Assembly (NCBI GenBank): GCA_035695825.1
Contig: DASRRH010000011.1
Span: 1 to 64,000, forward strand
DNA length: 64,000 nucleotides
Origin: JAKEFM01 sp035695825
GTDB lineage: Bacteria > Planctomycetota > UBA1135 > JAKEFM01
Direction: 5' to 3'
A program made the position numbers and the translations under genes. A model generated the notes under the pieces. The model was given only the letters and a program-made list of their open reading frames with translations, was not told where the DNA came from and did not search any database. This document shows positions 44,184-53,354 of the stretch, one piece after another. Numbering within the stretch: the stretch's first letter is position 1; the number at the start of each line of letters is the position of its first letter.

Positions 44184-45338
44184 CTACAGCCGCTCTTCGA
44201 GCCGATCGAAGAAACGCCTGTACGGCAGGACCTCGATCCCCTCAAGCCGGTAGGGCTCGGGGGCGAGCGAGACGACGACGCGGGGCACGCCCGCGTGGGC
44301 GTCGGCGAACGAACGCAGCCCTTCGATGTCGGCTCCCACGACCTGGCGCTTCGCCTTGATCTCGGCGGCGAGCCGGAGGCGGCCGTGACGCTCGAAGAGG
44401 AGGTCGACCTCGGCGCCGTGATTCGTGCGCCAGTAGTAGAGGCGGGTCTCGCCGAGGCGATAGTCCACGAGTCGGAAGCACTCCGCGACGACCCACTCCT
44501 CGAACAGCCTTCCCCGGGAAACAGGCTCCGGCACCGCCGTCAGGCGCCGGGCGAGGGCGTTCGTGACGCCCGTGTCGAAGAGGTAGAAGCGCGGGTGGGC
44601 GACGAGCCGCGCGCGCGGGCTCCTCGCCCAGGCCTCGAGGCGGAAGCCGAGGAGGGTGTCCTCGAGGATCTGGAAGTACTACCGCACGGTCCGCGCGGCG
44701 AGGGCGGCGTCCCGCGCGACGGAGGCGAAGTTCAGGATGTCGCCTGACTGGGCGGCGGCGACGTCGAGGAACCGGGCGAAGCCCCCGAGGTTCCGGACGA
44801 TCGCCTCGGCCTGAACCTCCTCGCGGAGGTAGGTCTCGGCGTACGAGGAGAGGAAGTCGGCGGCCTCGTTGGTCGGCCGAGTGACGACCGGAGGGAGCGA
44901 GCCGTATCGGAGGACGCTGTCGAGGTCGAACAAGTCCCCCATCTCCTCGCGGGTGAGCGGGTGGAGGCGGCGGGTGACCGCCCGTCCGGCGAGGAGGTTC
45001 GTCCCCCTGCGGCGAAGCTTTCTCGCGCTCGAACCGGAGAGGAGGAACCGAACGCCCCCGGCGTCGATCAGGGCCTGGATCTCGTCGAGCAGCTCGGGGA
45101 CCCTCTGGACCTCGTCGACGAGAATCGTCCGGACGCCGCTCCGGACCTTCTCTTCCGCCTCGCGGCGGAAGAGGGAGGGGTCCTTGGCGTAGGGGAGGGA
45201 GACGTCGTGCCGGAGGAGGTCGACGGTCCAGGCGCGCGGGGGGAGGAGACTCGAGAGGAGGGTGCTCTTCCCCGTCTGGCGGGGACCGAGGAGGAGGAAG
45301 GAGCGCCGCTCGGGGATCCGGCAAAGCCTAGGAAGCAT
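44184..45338 (-). pseudogene. AAA_14/DUF4143 ATPase interrupted by a single amber codon
   Basis: One frame of 384 codons from the ATG at 45338. Walker A is LGPRQTGKSTLL, Walker B TILVDEVQRVP, then GSSARKLRRRGTNLLAGRA and YAETYLREEVQAEAIVRNLGGFARFL, closely like the intact copy. At codon 220 (44679-44681) a TAG replaces one residue in TVR / YFQILEDTLLGFRLEA, and the DUF4143 domain continues intact (FYLFDTGVTNALARRL, AEVDLLFERHGRLRLAAEIKAK with E-x-K). A 25-bp perfect palindrome sits 2 bp before the start. Apart from the amber it looks functional, so the lesion is recent or a base-call error. Confidence 0.85.
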
Positions 45339-45340
45339 GT

Positions 45341-45395
45341 TGCCGAAATGTACGCCATTTCGGCAGCGAGGTGAATGCCTCCCCCAAGCCGGGGC
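45341..45395. promoter_or_regulatory. Perfect palindrome and conserved leader of the ATPase copy at 44184
   Basis: TGCCGAAATG, TACGC, CATTTCGGCA at 45341-45365: perfect 10-bp arms, 5-bp centre. Next to it (read on the minus strand) are CACCTCGC and GCCCCGGCTTGGGGG, which match the leader of the orphan palindrome at 37717 (12 of 15 in the G/C block). Probably operator plus promoter leader. Confidence 0.65.
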
Positions 45396-45451
45396 CATCG
45401 CGGGACGCACCTCCGCGACCGGCCGCCGGCGAGCGGCCCGTGGTCCCCGCG

Positions 45452-46153
45452 CTACCGCTTGGTGAGAGCGGCGGCGAGCACGGGGAACACCTTGAGGTAG
45501 CACTCCATCCTCACCGCGTCCCCGCTCGGCGCGCCGATCTCCTTCGCGATGTCGCTCCACTCGGCCCCCGCGAAGAAGCGCCAGAGGACGATCGTGTGGT
45601 GGCGCTCCGAGAGGTCGGCGAGGGCGGTGGCGAGCCTCTTCCGCTTCTCCGCGAGGTCGAATGCCGTCGAGGGGCCCGGACTCGGCCGCAGGAGGACCGG
45701 ATTCCCAGGGGACGGGTCGGAGACGCTCGAGTCGCCGCTCGCGGGGAGAGGCCTCTCCAGACCCGGGTTCCTCTTGTCCCGCCTCCAGTAGTCGGCGCGC
45801 TCGGCCACGACGAAACCCGCGACCTTGCTCATCCACGCGAGGAGGGACCCGGGGCCGCGGTACTCGAAGTCCGGGAGCTTCGCGAGGACCCGGATCGAGA
45901 CCTCCTGAATGATGTCGTCGGTCTCCGCGTCGAGGCGCGCGCGGAGGGAGGGCCCGAGGCCCGAGCGGATCCTTCCCCGGATGAGGATTTCGAGGGCGGG
46001 GAGGAAGCGCCTCCAGATCTTCTCGAACGCCTGCTCGTCCCCGTGGCGGAACGCGTCGAGGTCGGCGAGCGTCCGGCCGGCTTCCGCCGGCGTGGCTCCT
46101 CCAATGTCGAGGAGGCTCGCGCCCGCGTCTCCGGAATCGGGGACCTCTCCCAT
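45452..46153 (-). CDS. RNA polymerase sigma factor, ECF type
   Basis: 233 aa from the ATG at 46153, with GGGAG 8 nt upstream. Region 2 has FEKIWRRFLPALEILIRGRIRSGLGPSLRARLDAETDDIIQEVSIRVLAKL; region 4 has ALADLSERHHTIVLWRFFAGAEWSDIAKEIGAPSGDAVRMECYLKVFPVLAAAL. The linker is long and Pro-rich. It is divergent from the kinase-FGE gene across 178 bp. This arrangement suggests joint control, as with the sigma/kinase pair at 27816. Confidence 0.9.
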   Translation of the reverse strand: MGEVPDSGDAGASLLDIGGATPAEAGRTLADLDAFRHGDEQAFEKIWRRFLPALEILIRGRIRSGLGPSLRARLDAETDDIIQEVSIRVLAKLPDFEYRGPGSLLAWMSKVAGFVVAERADYWRRDKRNPGLERPLPASGDSSVSDPSPGNPVLLRPSPGPSTAFDLAEKRKRLATALADLSERHHTIVLWRFFAGAEWSDIAKEIGAPSGDAVRMECYLKVFPVLAAALTKR

Positions 46154-46277
46154 GGTTGCTCTCCCTTCCGAGGCCTGCGCGCCCTCGGATGAAGCGAACC
46201 CGAGTCTACTCCGCCCTTTGCGAAGGCTCCACGCCGCCGCCCGATTTCGGTCCCTATACTGCCGGCCATCGATAGGA

Positions 46278-46302
46278 GGAACCCGCCCGGCGGGCGGGTT
46301 CC
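46278..46302 (+). promoter_or_regulatory. Perfect 11-bp-arm hairpin in the kinase gene leader
   Basis: GGAACCCGCCC, GGC, GGGCGGGTTCC: 11-bp perfect arms, 3-nt loop, ending 29 bp before the kinase ATG. A TATACT box at 46255-46260 lies just upstream and could be the -10 element, so the hairpin would be in the 5' untranslated RNA or be an operator. Confidence 0.55.
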
Positions 46303-46331
46303 GGAGAGGCGCCGGATTTGGAGTCGGGATT

Positions 46332-49300
46332 ATGGGAACGCTCCCCGACGAGCAGCGGGCGCGGGTCCTTGCGTCGGCCATCGACGCGTGCGCGGGGGGA
46401 GGCCCGGAGGCCCTCGAGCGCATCTGCGCCGAGCACCCGGACCTGGCGGAGGAGATCCGGTCGGCGGTCCGGGTCATGGGAGAGCTCCGGGCGGGTTCAG
46501 GCGCGCCGGAGGAGGAGATCGCCAAAGGCCTCGGTCCCGGTCGCGTGCTCGGGCGCTTCCGGATCCTGGGCCGGCTCGGGCATGGAGGCATGGGCGTCGT
46601 CTTCCGCGCCCGAGACACGACCCTCGGCCGCGACGTCGCGATCAAAGTTCTGCCCGCCTCCCTTGCCTTGCTTCCCGAGGCACTCGAGCGGTTCCGCCGC
46701 GAGGCGCGGGCGCTCGCCCACCTCCGCCACCCCCACATCGTCGCGATCCATGAAGTGGGTGAGACGACGGACGGGGTCTCCTACTTCGCGATGGACCTCG
46801 TCGAGGGCGCCTCCCTCGACGCGATCCTCCGCCGCCTGGCGGGGTCCTCCCCGCCGACCCTGCGGGCGGGGGACCTCCGACCAGTTCCGGCTGAGGGGGG
46901 GAGCGCCGAGAGAACCGGTTCGTACGTCGAAGCCGTCGTGCGCCTCGCGGCCAAAGTCGCCGATGCGCTCGAGCACGCCCACCGCGCCGGCGTCGTCCAC
47001 CGCGACGTGAAGCCGGGCAACATCCTCGTCGATGGGGACGGCGAGCCGCACCTCGCCGACTTCGGCCTCGCGCGCGACTTCGAATCGGCGGTCCTGACGC
47101 GGACTGGGGCGACGGTCGGCACGCCCTGTTACATGGCGCCCGAACAGGTCTCGGGGACAGCGAAGGCCGTCGGCCCGAGGACGGATGTCTACGCGCTCGG
47201 CGCCACGCTCTACGAGGCGCTCACCCTCCGTCGGCCGTTCCCGGGGGACGTCGCGTCGGAGGTCTTCCGCCAGGTTCTCTCCAGGGAGCCGGTCCGGCCG
47301 CGGAAACTCAACGCCTCGATCTCCCCGGACCTCGAGACGGTCTGCCTGAAGGCGCTCGAGAAGGACCCCGACCGACGCTACGCGACGGCGGGGGAGTTCG
47401 CGGAGGACCTGCGGAACCTCCTCGAGCTGCGGCCGATTCGGGCGCGTTCCGCGGGGCCTCTTACACGCACCACGAAGTGGGCGCGTCGCAATCGCCTGGC
47501 GGCCTTCGCGGGCGCGACGGTCGCGGCTGCCGTACTCGCCGTGCCCGCCGTGCTGTTCGTTCAGGGGCACGCGGAGGTCCGGAGCCGGATCGCGGAGGCA
47601 GAGCGGCGGCTATCCTCCTACCTACAAGATCTCCGCGCCCTGCGGGACATCGAGGCGAGGTTCGGGCCCCTGCGCTTCGCAATCACGAGCCACAGTCTCT
47701 CGCAGGACGAGCGAAAGCGCTTCATCTCCCTCGAAGACGAGCTCATCAAGGGGCTTCGGATGGCGGAGCAAGGGTTCTTTCGGGTGGCGGAGTCGATCGA
47801 GGCGGTGGAACGACTCGACCCCGGAAACCCAACGGTCGCTCGGATCCGGGCGGAGGCTTTCGCGGAGAGGTGGCAGGAGGCGGTGCGGAAAGGCGACGAG
47901 AGCGCCGCCGTGCTCTACCTGGAGGCCCTCCGGAAGATCGACGAAGAACGCGTGCGGAGGACGGAGGACCAAGCCCGCGGCAGGCTCTCCTTACGAGCGG
48001 ATCCGGCAGACTCTGAAGTGTTCCTCTTCCGTTTCCGGGAACAGGCGGACCTGATCGACGGCGGTGATCGCAGGCTGGTCCCAGTCCCCCATCGGGGCCG
48101 GGACCCCGCCGTCGCACCGGGCGCCTGGTGCCTCCGCGTCGTGCGGCGCGCCGGAGACCTGGAGGAAGGGGACCTGATCCTCCGGGTCGCTGGATACCCA
48201 GTCGAGGGGACGGTTCTCGTCGCCGAAGGAAACGAGGCGCTCGGGATCCTCCCGTGCGATCGGCTCGTCTCAATCGACCGAAAGGAGGTGCGTGACATCA
48301 ACGACCTCCTCAACCTCGGGGTCGGCCTAGACGATCGCCTGATCAACGAGGCGAATGGCAGAGACCTGGCCGATCGCGAGTTCGTGTTCGAGCGACATGG
48401 GGAGTCCTTCGCTGTGCGCCGACCTCTCTTCCGGGACCTCGGCATCGTCGCGAAGCCTGCGGACGCCCTCGCGCGGCGAGGGGGAGTCGCGGCCGAGGTC
48501 TATCACCTGGGCGAAGTCCGAAACTCCGTGCTCCCGGCCAAGCTGGCCGTTCGCGCGACGGCCGCCCCACTCCCGATCTCCTCCTTCTCATCGGTCGGGA
48601 GGGGCAAGATCGAGGAGATGTCGCTCGAGCCAGGGTCCTATGTCGCACTGATCCGACATCCGACTTTCGACGACCAGCGGTACCCCTTCCTCGTTCCGCG
48701 CGGGGGGAGGGTGACGGTGAAGACGCGACTCCAGTCCTCCGGCACCGAGCCTCCTGGATTCGTCTTCGTCGCGGAGGGGCCGTTCATCCGCGGCGGGGAT
48801 CTGGAGGCTCCCGCTTCGGACGAGCGCTCGCAACAAGAGGTGGAGGACTTCTGGATCATGGATCAGGAAGTTACCGTCGACGAGTACGCCGAGTTCATGA
48901 GTGACCCGGAGATCCGGAGGGAAGTCGAGGAGGCGCCCGAGCTTGTCTACCATCCTCGCGAGCCCGGGACGCCGCGAAGACCCCTTACCTGGATCGACTA
49001 CTGGAACGAAGAACTAGGCCGGTACGTCGCCACGGACTACGGCAAGCCCTTCCCGATGTCGGGAATCTCCTGGTCGGACGCCGATCGATACGCACGCTGG
49101 AGAGACGAGCGCGCGCGCGCCCGCGGCGAGCTGTTCACTTTCTCGCTCCCTTCCCCGGAGGAGTGGGAGAAGGCGGCCCGTGGGGCGGACGGGAGATTCT
49201 TTCCGTACGGGAACCGGTTCGTCCCGTGGTGGATGAGCACGCGTCTCGCGCGCGTTCCGTACGGAACCTCGATCGGGGGGTCGTTCCCGGTGGACGAGTC

Positions 49301-49502
49301 TCCGTACGGCGTGTTCGATCTCGGAGGGAACCTCGCCGAGATGGTGACCCGTCCTCAGGGAGCCGCGAGCTTCGGCCTCCGCGGCGGCTCGTGGGTGAAC
49401 CTGATGCCGGCTTCCTTCCGCCTCGCGGGCCGGCAGGACGAGACTATGTCGGTTGCGCGGTCGTACTTCGGGATGCGTCTCGTCGCCCACCGCGTGCGCT
49501 GA
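46332..49502 (+). CDS. Ser/Thr kinase - transmembrane - PDZ-like - FGE/SUMF1 domain fusion
   Basis: 1056 aa. Kinase domain about 75-340: GHGGMG (83-88), AIK (Lys105), HRDVKPGNI, DFG, APEQ, so active by motif. A membrane helix lies near 386-410. The outside part has a helical stalk, two PDZ-like loops (GAWCLRVVRRAGDLEEGDLILRVAGYPVEG and ILPCDRLVSIDRKEV), a PEGA-like strand region, and from about residue 805 a formylglycine-generating-enzyme-type domain (FVAEGPFIRGG, MDQEVTVDEYAEFM, GISWSDADRYARW, LPSPEEWEKAARGADGRFFPYGN, GVFDLGGNLAEMV, SFGLRGGSWVN, FGMRLVAHRV). The FGE domain probably senses a ligand, not makes formylglycine; that is inference. Divergent from the sigma factor gene. Confidence 0.9.
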   Translation: MGTLPDEQRARVLASAIDACAGGGPEALERICAEHPDLAEEIRSAVRVMGELRAGSGAPEEEIAKGLGPGRVLGRFRILGRLGHGGMGVVFRARDTTLGRDVAIKVLPASLALLPEALERFRREARALAHLRHPHIVAIHEVGETTDGVSYFAMDLVEGASLDAILRRLAGSSPPTLRAGDLRPVPAEGGSAERTGSYVEAVVRLAAKVADALEHAHRAGVVHRDVKPGNILVDGDGEPHLADFGLARDFESAVLTRTGATVGTPCYMAPEQVSGTAKAVGPRTDVYALGATLYEALTLRRPFPGDVASEVFRQVLSREPVRPRKLNASISPDLETVCLKALEKDPDRRYATAGEFAEDLRNLLELRPIRARSAGPLTRTTKWARRNRLAAFAGATVAAAVLAVPAVLFVQGHAEVRSRIAEAERRLSSYLQDLRALRDIEARFGPLRFAITSHSLSQDERKRFISLEDELIKGLRMAEQGFFRVAESIEAVERLDPGNPTVARIRAEAFAERWQEAVRKGDESAAVLYLEALRKIDEERVRRTEDQARGRLSLRADPADSEVFLFRFREQADLIDGGDRRLVPVPHRGRDPAVAPGAWCLRVVRRAGDLEEGDLILRVAGYPVEGTVLVAEGNEALGILPCDRLVSIDRKEVRDINDLLNLGVGLDDRLINEANGRDLADREFVFERHGESFAVRRPLFRDLGIVAKPADALARRGGVAAEVYHLGEVRNSVLPAKLAVRATAAPLPISSFSSVGRGKIEEMSLEPGSYVALIRHPTFDDQRYPFLVPRGGRVTVKTRLQSSGTEPPGFVFVAEGPFIRGGDLEAPASDERSQQEVEDFWIMDQEVTVDEYAEFMSDPEIRREVEEAPELVYHPREPGTPRRPLTWIDYWNEELGRYVATDYGKPFPMSGISWSDADRYARWRDERARARGELFTFSLPSPEEWEKAARGADGRFFPYGNRFVPWWMSTRLARVPYGTSIGGSFPVDESPYGVFDLGGNLAEMVTRPQGAASFGLRGGSWVNLMPASFRLAGRQDETMSVARSYFGMRLVAHRVR

Positions 49503-50202
49503 CTTTGGGCTTCGTGCCGGCTGCTGGGTCCACGCCCTGTTGGTTTCCTTCCGCCTGGCCGACTGCCAGGACGAGAGCGACGGCGTCGCCCGGGGTACAT
49601 CGGGATCCGTCTCGTGGCGCGCCGCCGATCGGGACCTTGATCGGGGGCGGGCGCGAGGGTCGGTTGCCTCCCGACGCCTCCCCGAGGTTGACGGGTGCAG
49701 CGTCCAACCGACGTCGACCCTCCGTGACGGGTCTATTGACCGTAGGGGACCGCCGCGCCGCTGCCGCGCGGAAGGAGGGGGGAGCCGCGGTCCACCGAAG
49801 GCCCCGAGTCGGAGAGCGTGCGGCGATTTCGGTCCACTTCCCCGCGGCAATTAAGCAAGAGAGGGCAAGCCGTGGCCCGCCTCCGGGCCGGAGGGCGGCA
49901 CGGGCTGGTCCTCGAGTAGGAGGTGCCGAGCACGTGCTCCGCCGGAAGCCTCGGTCGTCGCCGTCAGTTCCGTCCAGGGCGGACCCCACGATTCCGCAGA
50001 TCGCGGATCGGGGATCGCCCGTCGACGAGAATCGGGGCTCTCTGATCCCGTGCGAGGAGAGCGCCCTGAGCCGCCCCCGAGCTGCGACACCCGCCACCCC
50101 CGTCACCGGGGTCGTACCTCGACCCAGAGACGTCCGCCGGCACTCCTACCTCGACGCCGTGAGTCTCCCGAGCATCGCAGACACCCTCCTTCGGAGGTCA
50201 CG
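49503..50202. other. Intergenic region with a degenerate copy of the FGE-domain tail
   Basis: From about 49520 to 49625 the plus strand reads RAGCWVHALLVSFRLADCQDESDGVAR, and after a one-base shift YIGIRLVARRR, matching the kinase C-terminus RGGSWVNLMPASFRLAGRQDETMSVAR...FGMRLVAHRV. The rest, to 50202, shows no gene. The ribosome site GGAGG at 50194 belongs to the next gene. Confidence 0.6.
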
Positions 50203-52521
50203 ATGAGGTCCCCGAACGCTCCCTTCCCTTCCTTCCTCCTGGTCGTTTCCTCCCTCGTCTTCACCGGGAGACTCCAGGCCCAGGTCCCTCCTCCGAACCT
50301 GCTGCACCTCCAGGCCCGGATCGCCGACGCCGGAGGAACGCCCCTTCAGGGGCCCGTCGCGGTTGTCGTCCGCGTCTATGACGTGGCCCTCGGAGGGGTC
50401 CCCCTCTGGGAGGAGGGACAGACCTCGACCGCCCTCAACGGGATCGTCAACCTCGTGCTCGGGTCGGTCACGCCCCTCCCGGCCAGCCTCTTCGATGGAA
50501 CCACGCGTTACCTCGCCTTCCAGGTCGGAAGCGATCCCGAGATGATCCCGCGGCGCCAGATCGTCGCGGTTCCCTACGCCCTTCGTGCCGCAAAGGCCGA
50601 GGGACTCGACCTCGGTTCGGTCCTCTTCGTGAGCCCATCGGGAAACGTCGGCATCGGAACGACGACTCCGCTGGCTCCGCTGGAGGTCGCTGCACCGCTG
50701 CCCGAGATCCGCCTGCGCGATTCTGATGGCACCGGCGGAGGAGCGAGCGCCGAGTTCCAGTTCCGGGGTTCGGACAATTCCCTGAGGGGCTTCATCGGTC
50801 TCGACTCGACCTCCTTCGAGATCGTCAACAACCTCGGCGGCCCCATGAGCTTCGATACCTCCGGACTAGTCAGGATGTTGATCTCAGCCACGGGGAACGT
50901 CGGTATCGGCACGACGAACCCGGATACCAGACTCACCGTCGCAGCGGGGGACATCATGCTTGACAACGACCACGGCGTCGCTGGTCGGCGTGCACTCGGT
51001 GGGAGCGACCTGTTCGTCGGATCGAATCCGTCCAACCAGATGCAGATCGGCGATGGGTGGATCGACATGCTGTTCAAGACCTTCAACACCGAGAAGATGC
51101 GCATTACGAGCTCTGGTAACGTCGGCATCGGAACCACTTCGCCCGGTGCCACGCTCGACGTGGCCGGTTCAACGCGGACCCTCGGGTTCGCCATGCCGAC
51201 AGGAGCCTCGAACGGCTACGTGCTCACCTCGGATGCGGCCGGCGCGGGCTCCTGGCAACTCCTTCCTCCTTCGATCGGCGGGACCGGCACCGCGAACGCG
51301 ATCCCGAGGTTCACGGGGACCATGCAGATGGGCGACTCCGTCATGACCCAAGGGCTGTCCAGCTGGGGGAGTTCAGTAGGCGTCGGCACGGCTTCGCCGC
51401 AGGCCAAGCTTCACGTCTCGCAGGGACCCATGAAGCTCGACAACGCCTACACGCTGATCTCGGACAACTCGACTGGGGGTTCGGGCACTCTGATCGGGGC
51501 GAGCGCGGACGCCGTTCTGGTGGGAGTGGGGTCCGGCTGGGGAGATCTCCGTCTCTTCGGGGGGCCTACCGAAGCCGTCCGAATTACGAACGGGAACGTC
51601 GGGATCGGGACGGCGACGCCCGGTTACAGGTTGCACGTGGACGGAAGCACGGCGTCCTTCAACGGACCGACGAGCTCTTTCGTTGCCGCCGCCTATGCTG
51701 GTAACGGCGTCTTTGCGTCGACCTACTTGAACAGCTGGCCCGCGGTGTACGGGACGAGCAGTAGCAGCAACGGGGTGTTTGGAACAAGCAGCGCTCCTGG
51801 GTTCCCGGGGGTGTTCGGCTCGTCGTCCGCTGGGGGGGCAGGCGTAACCGGTGCCGGAAACCCTGGGGTGTATGGTTTCGGGAGCCCAGGGAACCCCGGG
51901 GTGGTCGGGGTCGCGGGCGGTGCTGGAGGCTACGGGGTCTTCTCGTCAGGCGACTATGGAGGCACGGGAGCGAAGTACTTCGTGCAGCCTCATCCGACTG
52001 ACCCGTCGAGGGAGATTCGATTCGTCTGCCTGGAAGGAAACGAATCGGGAACGTACTTCCGCGGTTCGTCGCGACTGGTGAACGGGCGGGCGGAGATCGA
52101 GGTGCCGGAGGAATTCCGGCTCGTCACGGAGAGGCAGGGACTCACCGTGCAGCTCACGCCCGTGGGGGCCCCCGCGATCCTCTGGGTAGAGAGGAAGGAC
52201 TTGGGGTGGATCGTCGTCCGCGGGAATGCAGACGGGGAGTTCGACTACTTCGTGAACGGCGTTCGGCGGGGCTTCGCCGGTCACCAGGCGATTCACGAGA
52301 ACAAGGGCTTCGTGCCCGAGTTCCGCGGAGTTCCCTATGGCACCCAGTACCCGGAGGCCCTGCGGAGGATCCTCGTCGAGAACGGGACGCTGAATCCGGA
52401 CTTCACGCCGAACGAGGAAACGGCGAGGCGACTCGGGCGTACTCTGCAGGACCCTGAAGGCGAGACCTGGGGTCCGGAGGGCGACAGAGGAGCCGGGCGC
52501 CGTGCGGGAGCCATCAAGTGA
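50203..52521 (+). CDS. Secreted tail-fibre-like repeat protein with GNVGIGT repeats
   Basis: 772 aa. The signal peptide (1-26) ends in RLQAQ. Residues 28-150 form a small beta domain (LLHLQARIADAGGTPLQG, VVRVYDVALGGVPLWEE, RQIVAVPYALRAAKAEG). Five copies of G/S-N-V-G-I-G-T-T/A-x-P-x-x-x-L-x-V follow, and then a Gly/Ser-rich stretch (VYGTSSSSNGVFGTSSAPGFPGVFG). These are typical of surface trimeric or phage-tail-like adhesins in several phyla. The C-terminal region (EIRFVCLEGNESGTYFRGSSRLVNGRAEIEVPEEF) resembles the end of such proteins lacking an endosialidase chaperone. The next gene starts with GTG overlapping its stop, so the pair is co-translated. Confidence 0.85.
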   Translation: MRSPNAPFPSFLLVVSSLVFTGRLQAQVPPPNLLHLQARIADAGGTPLQGPVAVVVRVYDVALGGVPLWEEGQTSTALNGIVNLVLGSVTPLPASLFDGTTRYLAFQVGSDPEMIPRRQIVAVPYALRAAKAEGLDLGSVLFVSPSGNVGIGTTTPLAPLEVAAPLPEIRLRDSDGTGGGASAEFQFRGSDNSLRGFIGLDSTSFEIVNNLGGPMSFDTSGLVRMLISATGNVGIGTTNPDTRLTVAAGDIMLDNDHGVAGRRALGGSDLFVGSNPSNQMQIGDGWIDMLFKTFNTEKMRITSSGNVGIGTTSPGATLDVAGSTRTLGFAMPTGASNGYVLTSDAAGAGSWQLLPPSIGGTGTANAIPRFTGTMQMGDSVMTQGLSSWGSSVGVGTASPQAKLHVSQGPMKLDNAYTLISDNSTGGSGTLIGASADAVLVGVGSGWGDLRLFGGPTEAVRITNGNVGIGTATPGYRLHVDGSTASFNGPTSSFVAAAYAGNGVFASTYLNSWPAVYGTSSSSNGVFGTSSAPGFPGVFGSSSAGGAGVTGAGNPGVYGFGSPGNPGVVGVAGGAGGYGVFSSGDYGGTGAKYFVQPHPTDPSREIRFVCLEGNESGTYFRGSSRLVNGRAEIEVPEEFRLVTERQGLTVQLTPVGAPAILWVERKDLGWIVVRGNADGEFDYFVNGVRRGFAGHQAIHENKGFVPEFRGVPYGTQYPEALRRILVENGTLNPDFTPNEETARRLGRTLQDPEGETWGPEGDRGAGRRAGAIK

Positions 52522-53354
52522 AGAAGTCCATCTGCTTCCTGTTGCTGGCGGCGGGCGCCACGGGGGGTGCGCATGGGCAGGTCGCACAGAGCGCCAGTTT
52601 CCGTGTCGACTTGTTCACCTTCACCGGCGGAGGAGGGGGCGTCGCCTCCCCGGGCAACGCAGCCCACGTCGCGTTGCCAGCCATGGGCGGAACTGTTCTC
52701 TCCTCACCGAACTACGACGCCGCCTTCGGCTTCCTCGAGTGCTTCGACCCCGGTCGAACGAACGCACCGATCATTTTCGGGATCACGCCAAACTTCGGGT
52801 CCATGGTTGGGGGCACCGCGATCACGATCTCGGGGCTGAACTACAATTCGTTCGGCACGGCCCCGTCCGTGAGCGTCAGCATCGCAGGGTCCTCTGCGAC
52901 GGGACTGACCGTCGTTTCCGACACCATCATCAACTGTGTGACGCCGGCGGGTCCCTCCGGGCCGAATCCGGTGACGGTCTCAAGCGCGTTCGGGTCCGAC
53001 ACCCTCCCCGAGGGGTTCATCCACGCGCCCGCACTGACGGGTTCACCGACGGTCGTCCACGGCGGGTCCCTGGCGCTGACCAACTACGGTCCCGCGGGAA
53101 GCGCCTTCCAGGTCTTCTTCTCGATCTCTCCGGCTGTGATTCCGTTCCCGCCCTTCGGCACGATCCTTATCGATCCGGCCTTCGCCATTCCAATCTTTGC
53201 GGGGGTGTATACACCCCCGAACGGGACCACTACGCTGACGATACCCGTCCCGAACAACCCGGCCTTGGTCGGATTCACCGGGTACTTCCAGACCATAGCG
53301 ATCGTCCTTCCCCTCCCCGTGCTCACGAACCGTGCGACAACGACGGTCCTGTAG
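52518..53354 (+). CDS. Secreted TIG/IPT-domain protein
   Basis: 278 aa, GTG start in a 4-base GTGA overlap. Signal peptide 1-20. One TIG domain (ITPNFGSMVGGTAITISGLNYNSFGTAPSVSVSIAGSSAT, ending PLPEGF-type FGSDTLPEGF) lies in the middle; the flanks are beta-rich and Thr/Pro-rich. Nothing catalytic is seen. Co-translated with the upstream adhesin-like protein, so they may act together at the cell surface. Confidence 0.83.
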   Translation: MKKSICFLLLAAGATGGAHGQVAQSASFRVDLFTFTGGGGGVASPGNAAHVALPAMGGTVLSSPNYDAAFGFLECFDPGRTNAPIIFGITPNFGSMVGGTAITISGLNYNSFGTAPSVSVSIAGSSATGLTVVSDTIINCVTPAGPSGPNPVTVSSAFGSDTLPEGFIHAPALTGSPTVVHGGSLALTNYGPAGSAFQVFFSISPAVIPFPPFGTILIDPAFAIPIFAGVYTPPNGTTTLTIPVPNNPALVGFTGYFQTIAIVLPLPVLTNRATTTVL

